From Olivibacter oleidegradans (GTDB taxonomy: Bacteria > Bacteroidota > Bacteroidia > Sphingobacteriales > Sphingobacteriaceae): DNA of 64,000 nucleotides. The translations under genes were made by a program, and so were the position numbers. Under the pieces are notes generated by a model. It saw nothing but the letters and a program-made list of their open reading frames with translations. It was not told the origin of the DNA and made no database searches. Numbering within the stretch: position 1 is the first letter of the stretch; each line of letters opens with the position of its first letter. Location of the stretch: the NCBI RefSeq assembly GCF_042432805.1, contig NZ_JBHLWO010000002.1, forward strand, positions 310,001 through 374,000. The letters run 5' to 3'. Positions 34,179-43,800 of this stretch are shown piece after piece.

Positions 34179-34556
34179 ATGAAGAAGAAGAATTTGATAC
34201 CCGGAGAAGAAATTGTAAGATTGATTTTGGCGTTGCAAACGTGGGATGAGGAAGCTGTGATGGAAGATCTCGATTATGCAGGAGTGGCTACAAAAAGCTA
34301 TGTCCGAACGGAGGTCAGGATCGAAGAGCTGCGAAGGCAGGACATCCATCTACATACGTTTATAGACGACCGATATGATATTGGACCATTGTTAACAGAA
34401 ATACCTCCTATCCTAATAGGAAGGCGCTATACACATGGACCTTACAGCGAAAATTTAGTTGTGGATGGATTTTACCGGGTTGCTGCAGCGTACGCAGCAG
34501 GTTTAAAAATGATTGAGGCATATGTTCCTGAAACAGGTACGGTTTATATTACATAG
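34179..34556 (+). CDS. Small protein with a ParB/sulfiredoxin-like motif (tentative)
   Basis: 125 residues. The C-terminal half reads IPPILIGRRYTHGPYSENLV then VVDGFYRVAAAYAAGLKMIE, resembling the ParB/Srx core PPI...vvdGxHRxxAAxxxG. A Tyr or Phe replaces the usual acidic/His residues, so activity is doubtful. The N-terminal half is helical. It starts 27 bp after the coupling-protein stop and is probably co-transcribed. The PRTRC cassette normally includes a ParB-related member, but this one is too short and too far away to call that. Confidence 0.4.
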   Translation: MKKKNLIPGEEIVRLILALQTWDEEAVMEDLDYAGVATKSYVRTEVRIEELRRQDIHLHTFIDDRYDIGPLLTEIPPILIGRRYTHGPYSENLVVDGFYRVAAAYAAGLKMIEAYVPETGTVYIT

Positions 34557-34756
34557 GACCTGTTCGTTAATGAGATCACGTATCCGAATATTATATTAAA
34601 CAGATGGTTTGGTCATTGATTTTATTACAGTAAGCCGTTTTTGTCGTATATTCTCGTTATCTATAATCTTTATAACACGGATTATAGATAATCACTATTC
34701 CTTTTTCATAAATAGTTCGACAAAATCGATTTGAACAATTTTTTACGGTTTGTTGA

Positions 34757-36157
34757 CTATATATGAATAGCAATCTTATGAACATTCAGACAAGCTTCTC
34801 GAAGGTTTTCGTAATAAGTGGGGTGCCCATGTGTCGTCCGAAATACGTCTTCCGATGAAGCTCTAAATTCCAACGCTATACTTGCTTCGCCTATCAGGTC
34901 GGAGGCCCTCTCTCCGATGATATGAAAACCCAATATTTCATCTGTATCTTCGTCTGTTAGAACTTTCGCAATACCTTCCGTTTTTCCACTTGTGATTGCT
35001 CTTCCAGATGCCGAGAAAGGGAAATGTCCAACCCTGTATCTCCTCCCGGCAGCTTTTAATTCTTCTTCAGTCTTGCCAATGCCTGCCACTTCGGGACTTG
35101 TATATACAATGGTTGGGATAAAATCATAATTGATGTGCGGTTTCTGTCCTGCGATAATTTCAGCTACGTATATACCTTCTTCTGACGCTTTATGTGCCAA
35201 CATTGGACCTTTTATTACGTCTCCGATAGCATAAACACTCTTAATATTTGTTTCCAAGTTTCCATCTGTTACAATCTGCCCTTTCGCCGAAAGCTCAATT
35301 CCAATTTTTTCAAGACCTAATTGGGCCGTGTAAGGCTTTCTGCCAATAGCGATAAGACAATAATCTCCTCGCAGTGTGATGCTTTTTCCCTCCCCGTCTT
35401 CTGCTGTAACAGATACTTCCTTTCCATTGTTGACTGCTTCTGTTACTTTATGGTTCAGTAGAAAATTGAAGCCAAGATTTGTTTTAAGCGATTTCTGAAG
35501 TTCGGATCCCATTTTCCTATCCATAGTGGCTATGATACTATTTGTATATTCCAATACGGTAATTTCACTTCCAAGCCTACCATAGACAGAACCAAGTTCC
35601 ATACCGATTACCCCACCACCAACTACAATCAGATGTTTTGGAATTTCTTTTAACGTGAGCGCTTCAGTTGAACTGATAATTCGCTTCTGATCAATGTCTA
35701 TATTGGGAAGGGATGCAGGCTTTGAACCGGTAGCAATGATGATGTTTTTTCCGGTAACTGTTTTTTCTCCATTGTCGGATTTAATTAAAATATTATTTTT
35801 ATCGATGAAGGAAGCAACCCCGGTGAAAACACTTACCTTATTTTTTTTCATCAAATAGCTAACGCCGCCATTTATTTTGGAAACGACACTTGATTTCCGT
35901 GCAATCATATTCGACAAATCTACTCTCGGGTTATCAACGGAAATCCCATGGCTCTGCGCGTTTCTTATCTCGTGAAAGCGCTCAGAACTGTCCAACATGG
36001 CTTTAGATGGTATACAACCAACATTTAGACAAGTCCCTCCCAACACAGGATATTTTTCGATAATTGCTGTCTTCATTCCTAATTGTCCGCATCGTATTGC
36101 TGATACATAGCCGCCTGGGCCTGAACCTATTATAATCACATCAAATTGGTTTTCCAT
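34757..36157 (-). CDS. lpdA: Dihydrolipoamide dehydrogenase (E3)
   Basis: 466 residues. It shows the FAD-binding GSGPGGYVSAIRCGQLGM (about 11-28), the redox disulphide GGTCLNVGCIPSKAMLD (about 40-56), the NAD-binding GGGVIGMELGSVYGRLG, the second FAD block YAIGDVIKGPMLAHKA, and the dimer-interface HGHPTYYENLREA with the catalytic His-Glu. It reoxidises lipoamide in 2-oxoacid dehydrogenases or the glycine cleavage system. No partner E1/E2 genes are near, so this is a stand-alone copy, possibly recruited by the metal island. A related role as a metal or disulphide reductase cannot be excluded, but the motifs are those of E3. Confidence 0.93.
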   Translation of the reverse strand: MENQFDVIIIGSGPGGYVSAIRCGQLGMKTAIIEKYPVLGGTCLNVGCIPSKAMLDSSERFHEIRNAQSHGISVDNPRVDLSNMIARKSSVVSKINGGVSYLMKKNKVSVFTGVASFIDKNNILIKSDNGEKTVTGKNIIIATGSKPASLPNIDIDQKRIISSTEALTLKEIPKHLIVVGGGVIGMELGSVYGRLGSEITVLEYTNSIIATMDRKMGSELQKSLKTNLGFNFLLNHKVTEAVNNGKEVSVTAEDGEGKSITLRGDYCLIAIGRKPYTAQLGLEKIGIELSAKGQIVTDGNLETNIKSVYAIGDVIKGPMLAHKASEEGIYVAEIIAGQKPHINYDFIPTIVYTSPEVAGIGKTEEELKAAGRRYRVGHFPFSASGRAITSGKTEGIAKVLTDEDTDEILGFHIIGERASDLIGEASIALEFRASSEDVFRTTHGHPTYYENLREACLNVHKIAIHI

Positions 36158-36830
36158 TTTTTTTTCTATTTTATGACTATGGTTTCCAGTATTTCTCCGG
36201 CTGTTTGGAAAGGCTTACTGTACATCATAGTAAACTGTTATACATTTAAAAATTGAAACGACAATCATAAATTTTTAGATTGTGTGATATTTTTATTTTT
36301 ATAGCTGCTGTTTATATATTCGTACCAACAACGAAAATCTACGACACCATCCTTTGAAAGCTATGCCATTCATTAATATCCATCGTAAGTTCCTGATATT
36401 CGCTTGAATATCTGTATATATTTTCTTGTGAAATGTCGGTAGCAAAATAAATGTAAATAAGAGCATTTTAACTTTCCTTGTACTGATTTTAAATCTGGTA
36501 CACATACAGAGGATTTGTATAGTTGGATCCTGATTTAATTTCAAAATAAGCCTAATGCAGGAAACAATTCTCGTTAAACATAATTTTCCCTGATTTTTAA
36601 ACTGATGGAGAAATCAGTATTGCAAAGAAAAGTGAATACAATATTATAAGGATTATGTTGTAGCCATAGACTTCTCGAAATGTGTATTAAAAAGATTTTT
36701 CGCGATTGGTAGGCTGAGAAATATAGCCTGTAACATTTTTCTAAATATACGTATTGGGTTGAGGTCATCCGATTATTTCAAATTTGTACCAACTTCTCTA
36801 GAGCTACGCAAAATCTAATCCCAAATAAAT
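36158..36830. other. AT-rich intergenic region, no gene seen
   Basis: About 670 bp ahead of lpdA and behind the His-rich gene. Short minus-strand frames (36299-36544 and 36574-36768) have no start signals and random composition. The only clear structure is the terminator at its right end. Confidence 0.4.
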
Positions 36831-36832
36831 AA

Positions 36833-36871
36833 AAAGATGCTGTCCAAGCATCTGCACAGACAGCATCTTAA
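36833..36871 (-). terminator. Rho-independent terminator of the metal unit (minus strand)
   Basis: AAGATGCTGTC pairs perfectly with GACAGCATCTT over 11 bp, and on the minus strand the stem is followed by TTTTTATTTATTT. It ends transcription after the His-rich peptide gene. Confidence 0.85.
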
Positions 36872-36904
36872 AATCTTTCCGGGTTAATGAGCGGCCTATA
36901 TCAA

Positions 36905-37123
36905 TTATCCTTCCTGTTTGCCCTTATGATGCTCTTTTTCCGGGTGATGTTCAGGGTGTTGATGATGTTCATCCTCCTCGTGTTGTTCCGGCTTATTGGG
37001 ATCAAAGCCCTCATGATGTTCTTTGTGGGGATGATGTTCCTTTTCCCTGTGGTGTTCGGAATGAGAATGCTTTTCTGTGCCTTTACCGTTTTGAGCCTGT
37101 TCTGGCGATGTTTGATTTTCCAT
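36905..37123 (-). CDS. His/Glu-rich small protein, probable metal binder
   Basis: 72 residues, about a quarter of them histidines, in HxxxH and HH patterns (KHSHSEHHREKEHHPHKEHH, HQHPEHHPEKEHHKGKQEG), with Glu and Lys in between and no signal peptide. It is predicted to be disordered and to chelate zinc, nickel or copper in the cytoplasm. It is the last gene of the minus-strand metal unit. The second minus-strand frame over the same DNA (36901-37236) is Arg/Ile/Asn-rich and much less plausible. Confidence 0.65.
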   Translation of the reverse strand: MENQTSPEQAQNGKGTEKHSHSEHHREKEHHPHKEHHEGFDPNKPEQHEEDEHHQHPEHHPEKEHHKGKQEG

Positions 37124-37296
37124 AAGTTTTTTATTAATAATACTACTTTCAAAAGATGCCGAATATCCGATTCGTTATGCTTACAACACCTGTCGTACAA
37201 AATTTGTTTGGCCCACTTTTTCGATGTTTTAAACAATAATAGAATTTAGCGTGACCTGACGATTATCAAAATTATTTTCCTTTTGCCTTCTGCGTA

Positions 37297-37746
37297 TTAT
37301 TCTTTTTTGTTGCTAAAGAGTTTTGCGACGAACCTTCTATACCAGTTAAATTGATTGACAAAGAATATTAACAGCGTAAGACCGGTGGCAGAGAAGGCAA
37401 GTACATACATGTTAAGCGCAATCGCCACGCCTACAGCAGAAGTAGTCCACAAACCTGCTGCCGTTGTTAAGCCCTTGGGCATATTCCTTTCGTCCCGAAA
37501 AATAATACCCGCCCCTATAAAGCCAAGTCCCGTGGCAATAGCAGCCAGTGTTCTGGCTATCGCAGAACTGTCTTCGCTGAGATGGGCGGAAATGGACACA
37601 AAAAGACAGGCGGCCACGCATATACATGCGAATGTGCGTATGCCCATATTGTTTTTATCCCTTTCCCTTTCAAGGCCTATAATGCCTCCCAAAAAAGCCG
37701 CTAAAACTAACTTTGCGGAAAGTAAAAGCTCAAATTCTATATCCAT
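37297..37746 (-). CDS. mgtC-like: MgtC/SapB-family membrane protein
   Basis: 149 residues with four hydrophobic helices. The family signature is present: LLSAKLVLAAFLGGIIGLER, then RTFACICVAACLFV, TGLGFIGAGIIFRDE and GLTTAAGLWTTSAVGVAIAL. It lacks the C-terminal ACT-like domain of MgtC proper and is thus the short SapB form. MgtC proteins act in magnesium-limitation and acid stress; here it sits 54 bp after a porin gene in a metal-efflux unit. It is preceded by no recognisable magnesium riboswitch. Confidence 0.88.
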   Translation of the reverse strand: MDIEFELLLSAKLVLAAFLGGIIGLERERDKNNMGIRTFACICVAACLFVSISAHLSEDSSAIARTLAAIATGLGFIGAGIIFRDERNMPKGLTTAAGLWTTSAVGVAIALNMYVLAFSATGLTLLIFFVNQFNWYRRFVAKLFSNKKE

Positions 37747-37800
37747 TTCTTCATGTTTGTCAGGGGATGATATATTTGTTTCATTTTTTGTTGTAGGCTT

Positions 37801-39186
37801 TCAAAAGCTAAACTGCATTCTCAACGTCGCAATACCTTCCTTATCTATATTCCCATAGCCCGCGATCTTTGTTTTTTCATTGGTAGGCCTCTCGTACCAC
37901 AACGTAACTTTCATATAGTCGTTGATGTAACGGAGCAAACCAAGTCCCCATGTGTCATACCTTATGTCTGCTTTGGTAAATCCTTTGGAAGGGTCGACGT
38001 CGTCTCCGTTAATTTTTTTATTCGGATCGTACCAGTCATATTTAAATATCAGAACATTATTCCAGCTACCAATGTTCTGAAGAAAATAGAAATATCCTCC
38101 ATCAAAAAGTCTTGTCGAGAGCGGAACCGGATTTCCCTGTTCGTCGACCGGTAAACTACCGGGTGTTTCGGATGTGCCTAAAGTGGACGTTTGCAAACCA
38201 CGGATATATTCAAATCGGAATTCGGTTTGGCCTTTTTTGCTATTGGGCAGTATGATCTGCATATCGGCACCCACATAATTCCTTGCCGCGTTCTTACCTA
38301 TATTATTAGCGGAAGAGTCAGCCCGCATTATAAAAAGATTGTTCTCCTGACGGGTCTTGTATATCAATGCGTTCCTGCTCGTTATACCTCCCCAAAAGCC
38401 ACTTACCCCTCCGGCAATCCGCACTTTTGATTTGCCTATTTTCTGTTTTTTACTGCTGATTCTCATAATGACATCTTTACGATTGTCATATTCCATCGTT
38501 CCGGACATACCCTGCCCGTTGTAAATGCCAAGGTCGACCGTCAGCCATTTCATTGCAGATTCTGCCCTCCTTGGATTAAGACTGACCATAAAGCCAAGAT
38601 CCCTTTCCGTTTTCATCAGAATCTGGGACATCCGGCCTCTTTCGGGAGCCTCCCTGTATGAGGATGAATATAACACTTCGTGCCCGAATGGCCTGGCCAT
38701 CATGCCTGCCGAAAAATGAAAAAGTTTAAACTTATTTTCATAGAAACGTCCCCAGAAGTCCCGGATATTTACACCCCTTTCAGTTCCGTCAAATTGAAAA
38801 AGAAAATAAACGGATGGACTTCCATCATCCAGATAATGGGAAAAATCCATTCGGAAGCGCCCTCTTCTCAATCTGAAGCGATTGCTTGAATATGCTCCCC
38901 AATCTCCGCCCTGATAAATATTGTCGTTACCCCTGGTCTGTGATATTTGGAACTGGGGCTGCATATAACCGCTGAACCCGATATGACTGTATTGATTGTA
39001 GAGTTTAATGATATTACGTCCGAATATGGTGTTCGTATCTATCATGTTGGTCAGTAGCCCGTTATCGTTCCTCAACATTTCGGGTAATTCTCTTTTCAGC
39101 TGCGCGCCAACGTGTTGGACACATAAGAATGTTCCCAACAGAAGTAATGCCTTTATGCAGCTTCTATTCAATGGCAGCATAAGCAT
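37801..39186 (-). CDS. Outer-membrane porin of the OprP/OprO type
   Basis: 461 residues with a signal peptide (ALLLLGTFLCVQHVGA, cleaved before about 29) and a beta-barrel. Blocks YMQPQFQISQTRGNDN, RFRLRRGRFRMDFSHY and SVYFLFQFDG are typical of phosphate-selective porins, and the chain ends in the aromatic pattern LRMQFSF. It probably lets phosphate or anions through the outer membrane. Membership in the metal unit (after CzcB, before MgtC, same strand) suggests it handles phosphate or metal-phosphate balance, which is inference. The gap to CzcB upstream is about 290 bp, so it may have its own promoter. Confidence 0.82.
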   Translation of the reverse strand: MLMLPLNRSCIKALLLLGTFLCVQHVGAQLKRELPEMLRNDNGLLTNMIDTNTIFGRNIIKLYNQYSHIGFSGYMQPQFQISQTRGNDNIYQGGDWGAYSSNRFRLRRGRFRMDFSHYLDDGSPSVYFLFQFDGTERGVNIRDFWGRFYENKFKLFHFSAGMMARPFGHEVLYSSSYREAPERGRMSQILMKTERDLGFMVSLNPRRAESAMKWLTVDLGIYNGQGMSGTMEYDNRKDVIMRISSKKQKIGKSKVRIAGGVSGFWGGITSRNALIYKTRQENNLFIMRADSSANNIGKNAARNYVGADMQIILPNSKKGQTEFRFEYIRGLQTSTLGTSETPGSLPVDEQGNPVPLSTRLFDGGYFYFLQNIGSWNNVLIFKYDWYDPNKKINGDDVDPSKGFTKADIRYDTWGLGLLRYINDYMKVTLWYERPTNEKTKIAGYGNIDKEGIATLRMQFSF

Positions 39187-39477
39187 ATCTCTTTTATATT
39201 ACATTTCATAATACTGTTCAATTTAGCAAAACGGAGATCAAACGAACATCATTGCTCTCTGTTCTGAAATTAGGTGTTAACGTTTGAAAATTGAGTCTGC
39301 GTGTAATGGAAAGAGGATATAGCCGGCTATTATATAAGCTTTCGGCTATATCCATTCCCCAGTTAACTGCAATACCTCAAATGATGGGATCCAAACATAT
39401 CAATGCCCGTATCCAGTTCGTATTGACCCTAAAAAGGAATCGCTCGAGCACGGATCAATAGTGGCCGTTGATCAAAA

Positions 39478-40803
39478 TCAATGTTCATGTCCACCGGTAT
39501 TGCTCAACTTGGCATTGATAAAGAAAGCTCCCTTTACAACCACTTCGGATTTGTCGGGAATCTCACCGACAGGAGTGATGGCGGTATAGCCCAGTTCGGT
39601 TACACCTTTGGATACTTCTACTTTTTCGAAATTCATGTTGGGACCATGGTCTTTATTTTCTGCCAGATGATCGTGCTTATCATCTGTTCCATGTTCGTGT
39701 GGCTCCTCACCGCTACCATGAGCTTCGCCTTCTTCATGCCCATGTTCACTTTCGGGCTCCTTGTCGGTATGTACAAAAATGTAATATTTTCCATCGGCCT
39801 CCACAATGGCCTCACTAGGGACTGCAGTAGCAAGAACATCTTCTATACTCACCATACCCGAAATATTCATGCCATCGATCAATCCGTTTTTTTCACCCGT
39901 AACCAGGCAATGAACAGCCACGGTCTTGCTATCGTCTTCAAACGATGAACCTATGTTGAACACCTTGGCCGTATAGCTGGCGGCCGGGTTGTTGGTAATC
40001 GTGAAATTTACCGTCTGTCCGACTTTGATATTTGGAAGGTCCCGTTCGAACACCTGCATATCCAAGTGTAACAATCCGTTATCCACGATCTCGACCACGG
40101 GCGAAGACACATCGACATAATTGCCAATTTTGGCAAATTCCCTGCTGACCGTGCCGCTTATGGGGCTGCCGACAAATAATACCGACTGGATATTGGCGCT
40201 GCTGATTTTGTCCGGATTTATCCCCATTAGCTGGATCTGCTTTCGCAGTGAGGCTTCACGGGCACGTATCGTGTTAAGTTCTGCGGTGGCATTTTGCAGA
40301 TTCTTCAGGGCACCGGCACTGCCTTCGTTCAATTCTTTCTGTCGCTGCATTTCCTGTTCGGACAGGGTTATCCTGCTGGACAGCGCCACATATTCTTCCT
40401 GAAGCTGTAGAAACTGTGGATTTTCGATGGTCGCTATTACCTGGCCTTTTTTTACATAATCTCCCAACTGGACCTTCAGCGTCTTGACAACGCCGCCGTA
40501 GAGCGATGTGGCGTTCGCTTTATTGTTGTTCGGTACCCGCAACCTTCCGTTGGCCTTAATGAAAGCAGTGAGGTTCCTCTTTTCGATGGTTCCCATCCGA
40601 ATATTCACGGCCTTGATCTGCTCCAGGGTAAGAGTGGCAATGGTTGACGATCCTTCTTCCCCATGTTCTTCTTCACCGGTAGCTTCAGATGCCTTCGCCT
40701 CTGTCCCGTGGCCATGTCCGTCATCTTCGCTGTGTTTTCCCCCGCAACCGTTCAATGAAACAACAACGAGGAAGGCAAATAATATTTTTATCAAGATTTT
40801 CAT
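39478..40803 (-). CDS. czcB-like: RND efflux adaptor (CzcB/CusB type), His-rich
   Basis: 441 residues. It is a lipoprotein (SLNGCGGKHSED, Cys near 20) and carries two His-rich stretches: the N-terminal DDGHGHGTEAK and an internal one of about 45 residues (HGHEEGEAHGSGEEPHEHG). The latter should bind metal in the periplasm. Core parts are the beta-barrel and lipoyl domains (TSLYGGVVKTLKVQLGDYVKKGQVIATIENPQFLQL) and an alpha-hairpin. It joins the inner-membrane pump (next gene upstream, 6 bp) to the outer-membrane channel. The His-rich insert distinguishes it from the second adaptor at 53.6 kb, which lacks it. Confidence 0.9.
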   Translation of the reverse strand: MKILIKILFAFLVVVSLNGCGGKHSEDDGHGHGTEAKASEATGEEEHGEEGSSTIATLTLEQIKAVNIRMGTIEKRNLTAFIKANGRLRVPNNNKANATSLYGGVVKTLKVQLGDYVKKGQVIATIENPQFLQLQEEYVALSSRITLSEQEMQRQKELNEGSAGALKNLQNATAELNTIRAREASLRKQIQLMGINPDKISSANIQSVLFVGSPISGTVSREFAKIGNYVDVSSPVVEIVDNGLLHLDMQVFERDLPNIKVGQTVNFTITNNPAASYTAKVFNIGSSFEDDSKTVAVHCLVTGEKNGLIDGMNISGMVSIEDVLATAVPSEAIVEADGKYYIFVHTDKEPESEHGHEEGEAHGSGEEPHEHGTDDKHDHLAENKDHGPNMNFEKVEVSKGVTELGYTAITPVGEIPDKSEVVVKGAFFINAKLSNTGGHEH

Positions 40804-40809
40804 TTTGTC

Positions 40810-43800
40810 TTATTTGTTATTAAAGTAATTAAACTGAATGGCGGACTGGTTATAGGAATTCAACACATCCAGGTAATTCTGGCGTATCCCGATCGCCTGG
40901 CTTAAAAACTGGCTTAATTCCGCAAAACTGATCTCCCCGGTCCTGTAACTGAGTGTCGACGCGTTGATGATTTCCTCGGCCTGTTTTAAACCGGATGTCT
41001 CATAAAAATTTAACAGGTAGAGGTTCTTCTCAATTTCCGTCATCGCCGCTGATTTTCGGGTCTGCAGCAATTGCGTCTGGTAGGCGAGTGTTTTCTCCTG
41101 TACCTCTTTCTCCGCAATAGCGGTCTTTACTTTGTTACGATAGGCCTTTGCCCCAAATAAAGGAAATGAGGCCATAACGGAAAAACCTGTAAACGGATCA
41201 TTTGCCCCCCAGAGCCGCTGACTGAAAAACCTTCCCGAAAGCTCGGGCCTATTGGTGTTTTTCTGTACGGCGATATTGGATGAAGCTATGTTTATATTCT
41301 GTTGCTGCAGATCCAGTAACGCGTGCGACTGAACACTTTCTGATAACTCCAGGTCAAGTTTTTCCAGGGGTGCCGCTATCGGAAGCAGCCATTCATTACG
41401 GTCCAATAGCATCATCAGCTGCTGCTGCTGAACGACCATGTCTTTTTTGTTCTGCTTCAGTAATGCCTGTAGTTCCCGGAGTTTGGCTTCGGCAGCAATT
41501 TTGTCCAACCTGGCGACATCACCTGCTTTAACGCGTACTTCGGTCGCCCTGAACAGGCCTGTATATATGCTGTCGAGCCGTTTAAACAGATCCTGCCTGT
41601 CCTGTAGGTACCACAACTGGTAATAGGCGGTCCGGACATCTCTTTTGATGGCGGTTTTTAATACCCCAGTATTGGTCTGGGCATACACCAACTGTTCTTT
41701 CAGATAATTCCGGCGCGCCGCATATAATCCCGGCCAGGCAATGCTCTGGGATATACCGATCTTTAATATGCCGATCCTGTCGGAGGGACGGAAATCTTCG
41801 TTCTCTGCGAATAATCCGGTTTTGGGTATTTCAGTCGCGGTTTTTACGTTCAGTTCCGCGCTGTGGATTTCTGCCCGGTTAACCGATATCTGCCGGTTGC
41901 TCTCCAGCGCGGTTGCGATGGCCGTATCAAGGGATACCCGTTGCTGGGCGGAAACAGAAGATATTCCCATAACACCTAACACGATCAAAATGACCGGTAA
42001 TGTTTTTACTTTGAAGTTACCTTTGAGGTTCACCTTTGAATTGAAAATGATATATAACAAAGGCAATACAAACAGTGTCAGGAATGTTGCCGATATCAAT
42101 CCGCCGATTACGACCGTGGCAAGGGGTTTTTGTACTTCGGCACCTGCGCCGGTACTTATGGCCATCGGCAAAAAGCCGAGCGAGGCGACGGTTGCCGTCA
42201 TCAATACCGGACGTAGCCGGGTCATGGTGCCTTCTTTTACCCTTTGCAATATATCGCTCATGCCTTCTTTCTGCAATTGGTTGAATGTTCCTATCAATAC
42301 GATACCGTTCAATACCGCTACGCCGAACAGTGCGATGAAACCGATACCGGCGCTGATGCTGAAGGGCATGCCCCGCAGCAGTAATGCAAATACACCACCG
42401 ATGGCACTCATGGGTATGGCCGTGAATATCAAAGTTGCCTGCTTGAAAGAATGGAAGGTGAAATATAATAACATAAAGATGAGCAACAGTGAAACCGGCA
42501 CGGCTATCATAAGTCTTGCGCTTGCCTTTTGGAGGTTTTCGAACTGGCCCCCATAGGTGAAGTAGTAACCTGAAGGTAGTTTTATCTTGGCTGCCAACTG
42601 GCGTTGTATGTCCTCTACCACGCTCTGCACATCTCTTCCGGCAACATTGAACCCGATGACAATCCTCCTTTTCCCCGCTTCGCGGCTGATCTGGGCGGGA
42701 CCGAGTTTGTAATCAATGGTGGCAACCTGCGATAACGGTATCTGGATTTCTCTGTTGGTGGGAACCATCAGGTTGCTCACATCCTCGATACTACTTCTGT
42801 GGGTACTGTCCAATCGCACTACCAGGTCGAACCGTCTTTCATTCTCATAGACCTGGCCGGTACTCTTACCCGCGAAAGCAGTGCTGACCACATCGTTCAT
42901 ATCCTGAACGGTCAAGCCGTAATTGGCAATACGGGTGCGATCGTATTCTACATTAATCTGGGGAAGTCCGCCCACCCGTTCGATCTGCGGAGATGTCGCC
43001 CCGGGGATGGTCTGGATAATTTCGCCGACTTCATCGGCATAGGCGGCAAGGGTATCCATGTTTTCCCCGAATATTTTTACCGCCACATCCTGCCGAATGC
43101 CTGTCATGAGCTCATTGAAGCGCATCTGGATGGGTTGGTTTTTTTCAAAGAAGATACCGGGCACGACCTCCAGTTTTTCCATCATGGCATCTGCAAGTTC
43201 TGTATAACTCCTTTCCGACTTCCATTCGTCCTGAGGTTTGAGAACGATCATCATGTCGGTAGCTTCGGGAGGCATAGGATCCGTCGGAACTTCAGCGGCT
43301 CCTGTTTTTCCCACCACCATTTTCACTTCATCAAATTGTTTTATGATGCGCGAGGCTTGCATGGAAGTTTCAATGCTCTGGTTGAGCGAGCTACCCTGTG
43401 GAAGGATACAGTGGAAGGCGTAGTCGCCTTCCTGCAACTGGGGAATGAATTCACCCCCCATCCTGCTGAAAAAGAATAACGCTATAGCAAATAACGCGAC
43501 CGTACACCCCACAATTATATATTTTACCCGGATGGCTTTTTGCAATAAAGGCTGGTAAATACGTTGCAGTTTTTCCATCATCCTGTCACTGAAGGTTTTT
43601 TTATGTTCAACGTTTTTGGATAAAAACAGGGCACACATCATGGGAATGTAGGTCAATGACAATATCAACGCTCCGAAGATGGCAAATCCTACCGTTTGCG
43701 CCATAGGCCTGAACATTTTTCCTTCAACACCCACCAGGGAAAGAATGGGAATGTAAACGATCAGGATAATGATCTCACCAAAAGCCGCGCTGGTCCGTAT

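Larger units (their letters stand above)
9300..34600. mobile_element. Integrative/mobilisable element (approximate extent)
   Basis: The stretch carries, in order, signalling and RteC-like regulation, ssb, DUF932, PRTRC cassette, RadC, Toprim, oriT candidate, MobC-type protein, MOBP relaxase and coupling protein. This gene set is typical of Bacteroidota conjugative or mobilisable elements. No integrase, tRNA or flanking direct repeat was found, so the borders are guesses based on content change on both sides. Confidence 0.6.

Noticed and set aside
36299..36768. Two minus-strand frames ahead of lpdA
   Set aside because: AT-rich, rich in rare residue combinations and without family resemblance or start signals.
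36901..37236. 111-codon minus-strand frame over the His-rich gene
   Set aside because: Its Ile/Arg/Asn-rich composition is an out-of-frame reading of the His/Glu repeats.
42799..43479. 226-codon plus-strand frame and several others inside the first pump gene
   Set aside because: Antisense to a strongly conserved RND coding region. These frames follow from its codon bias.
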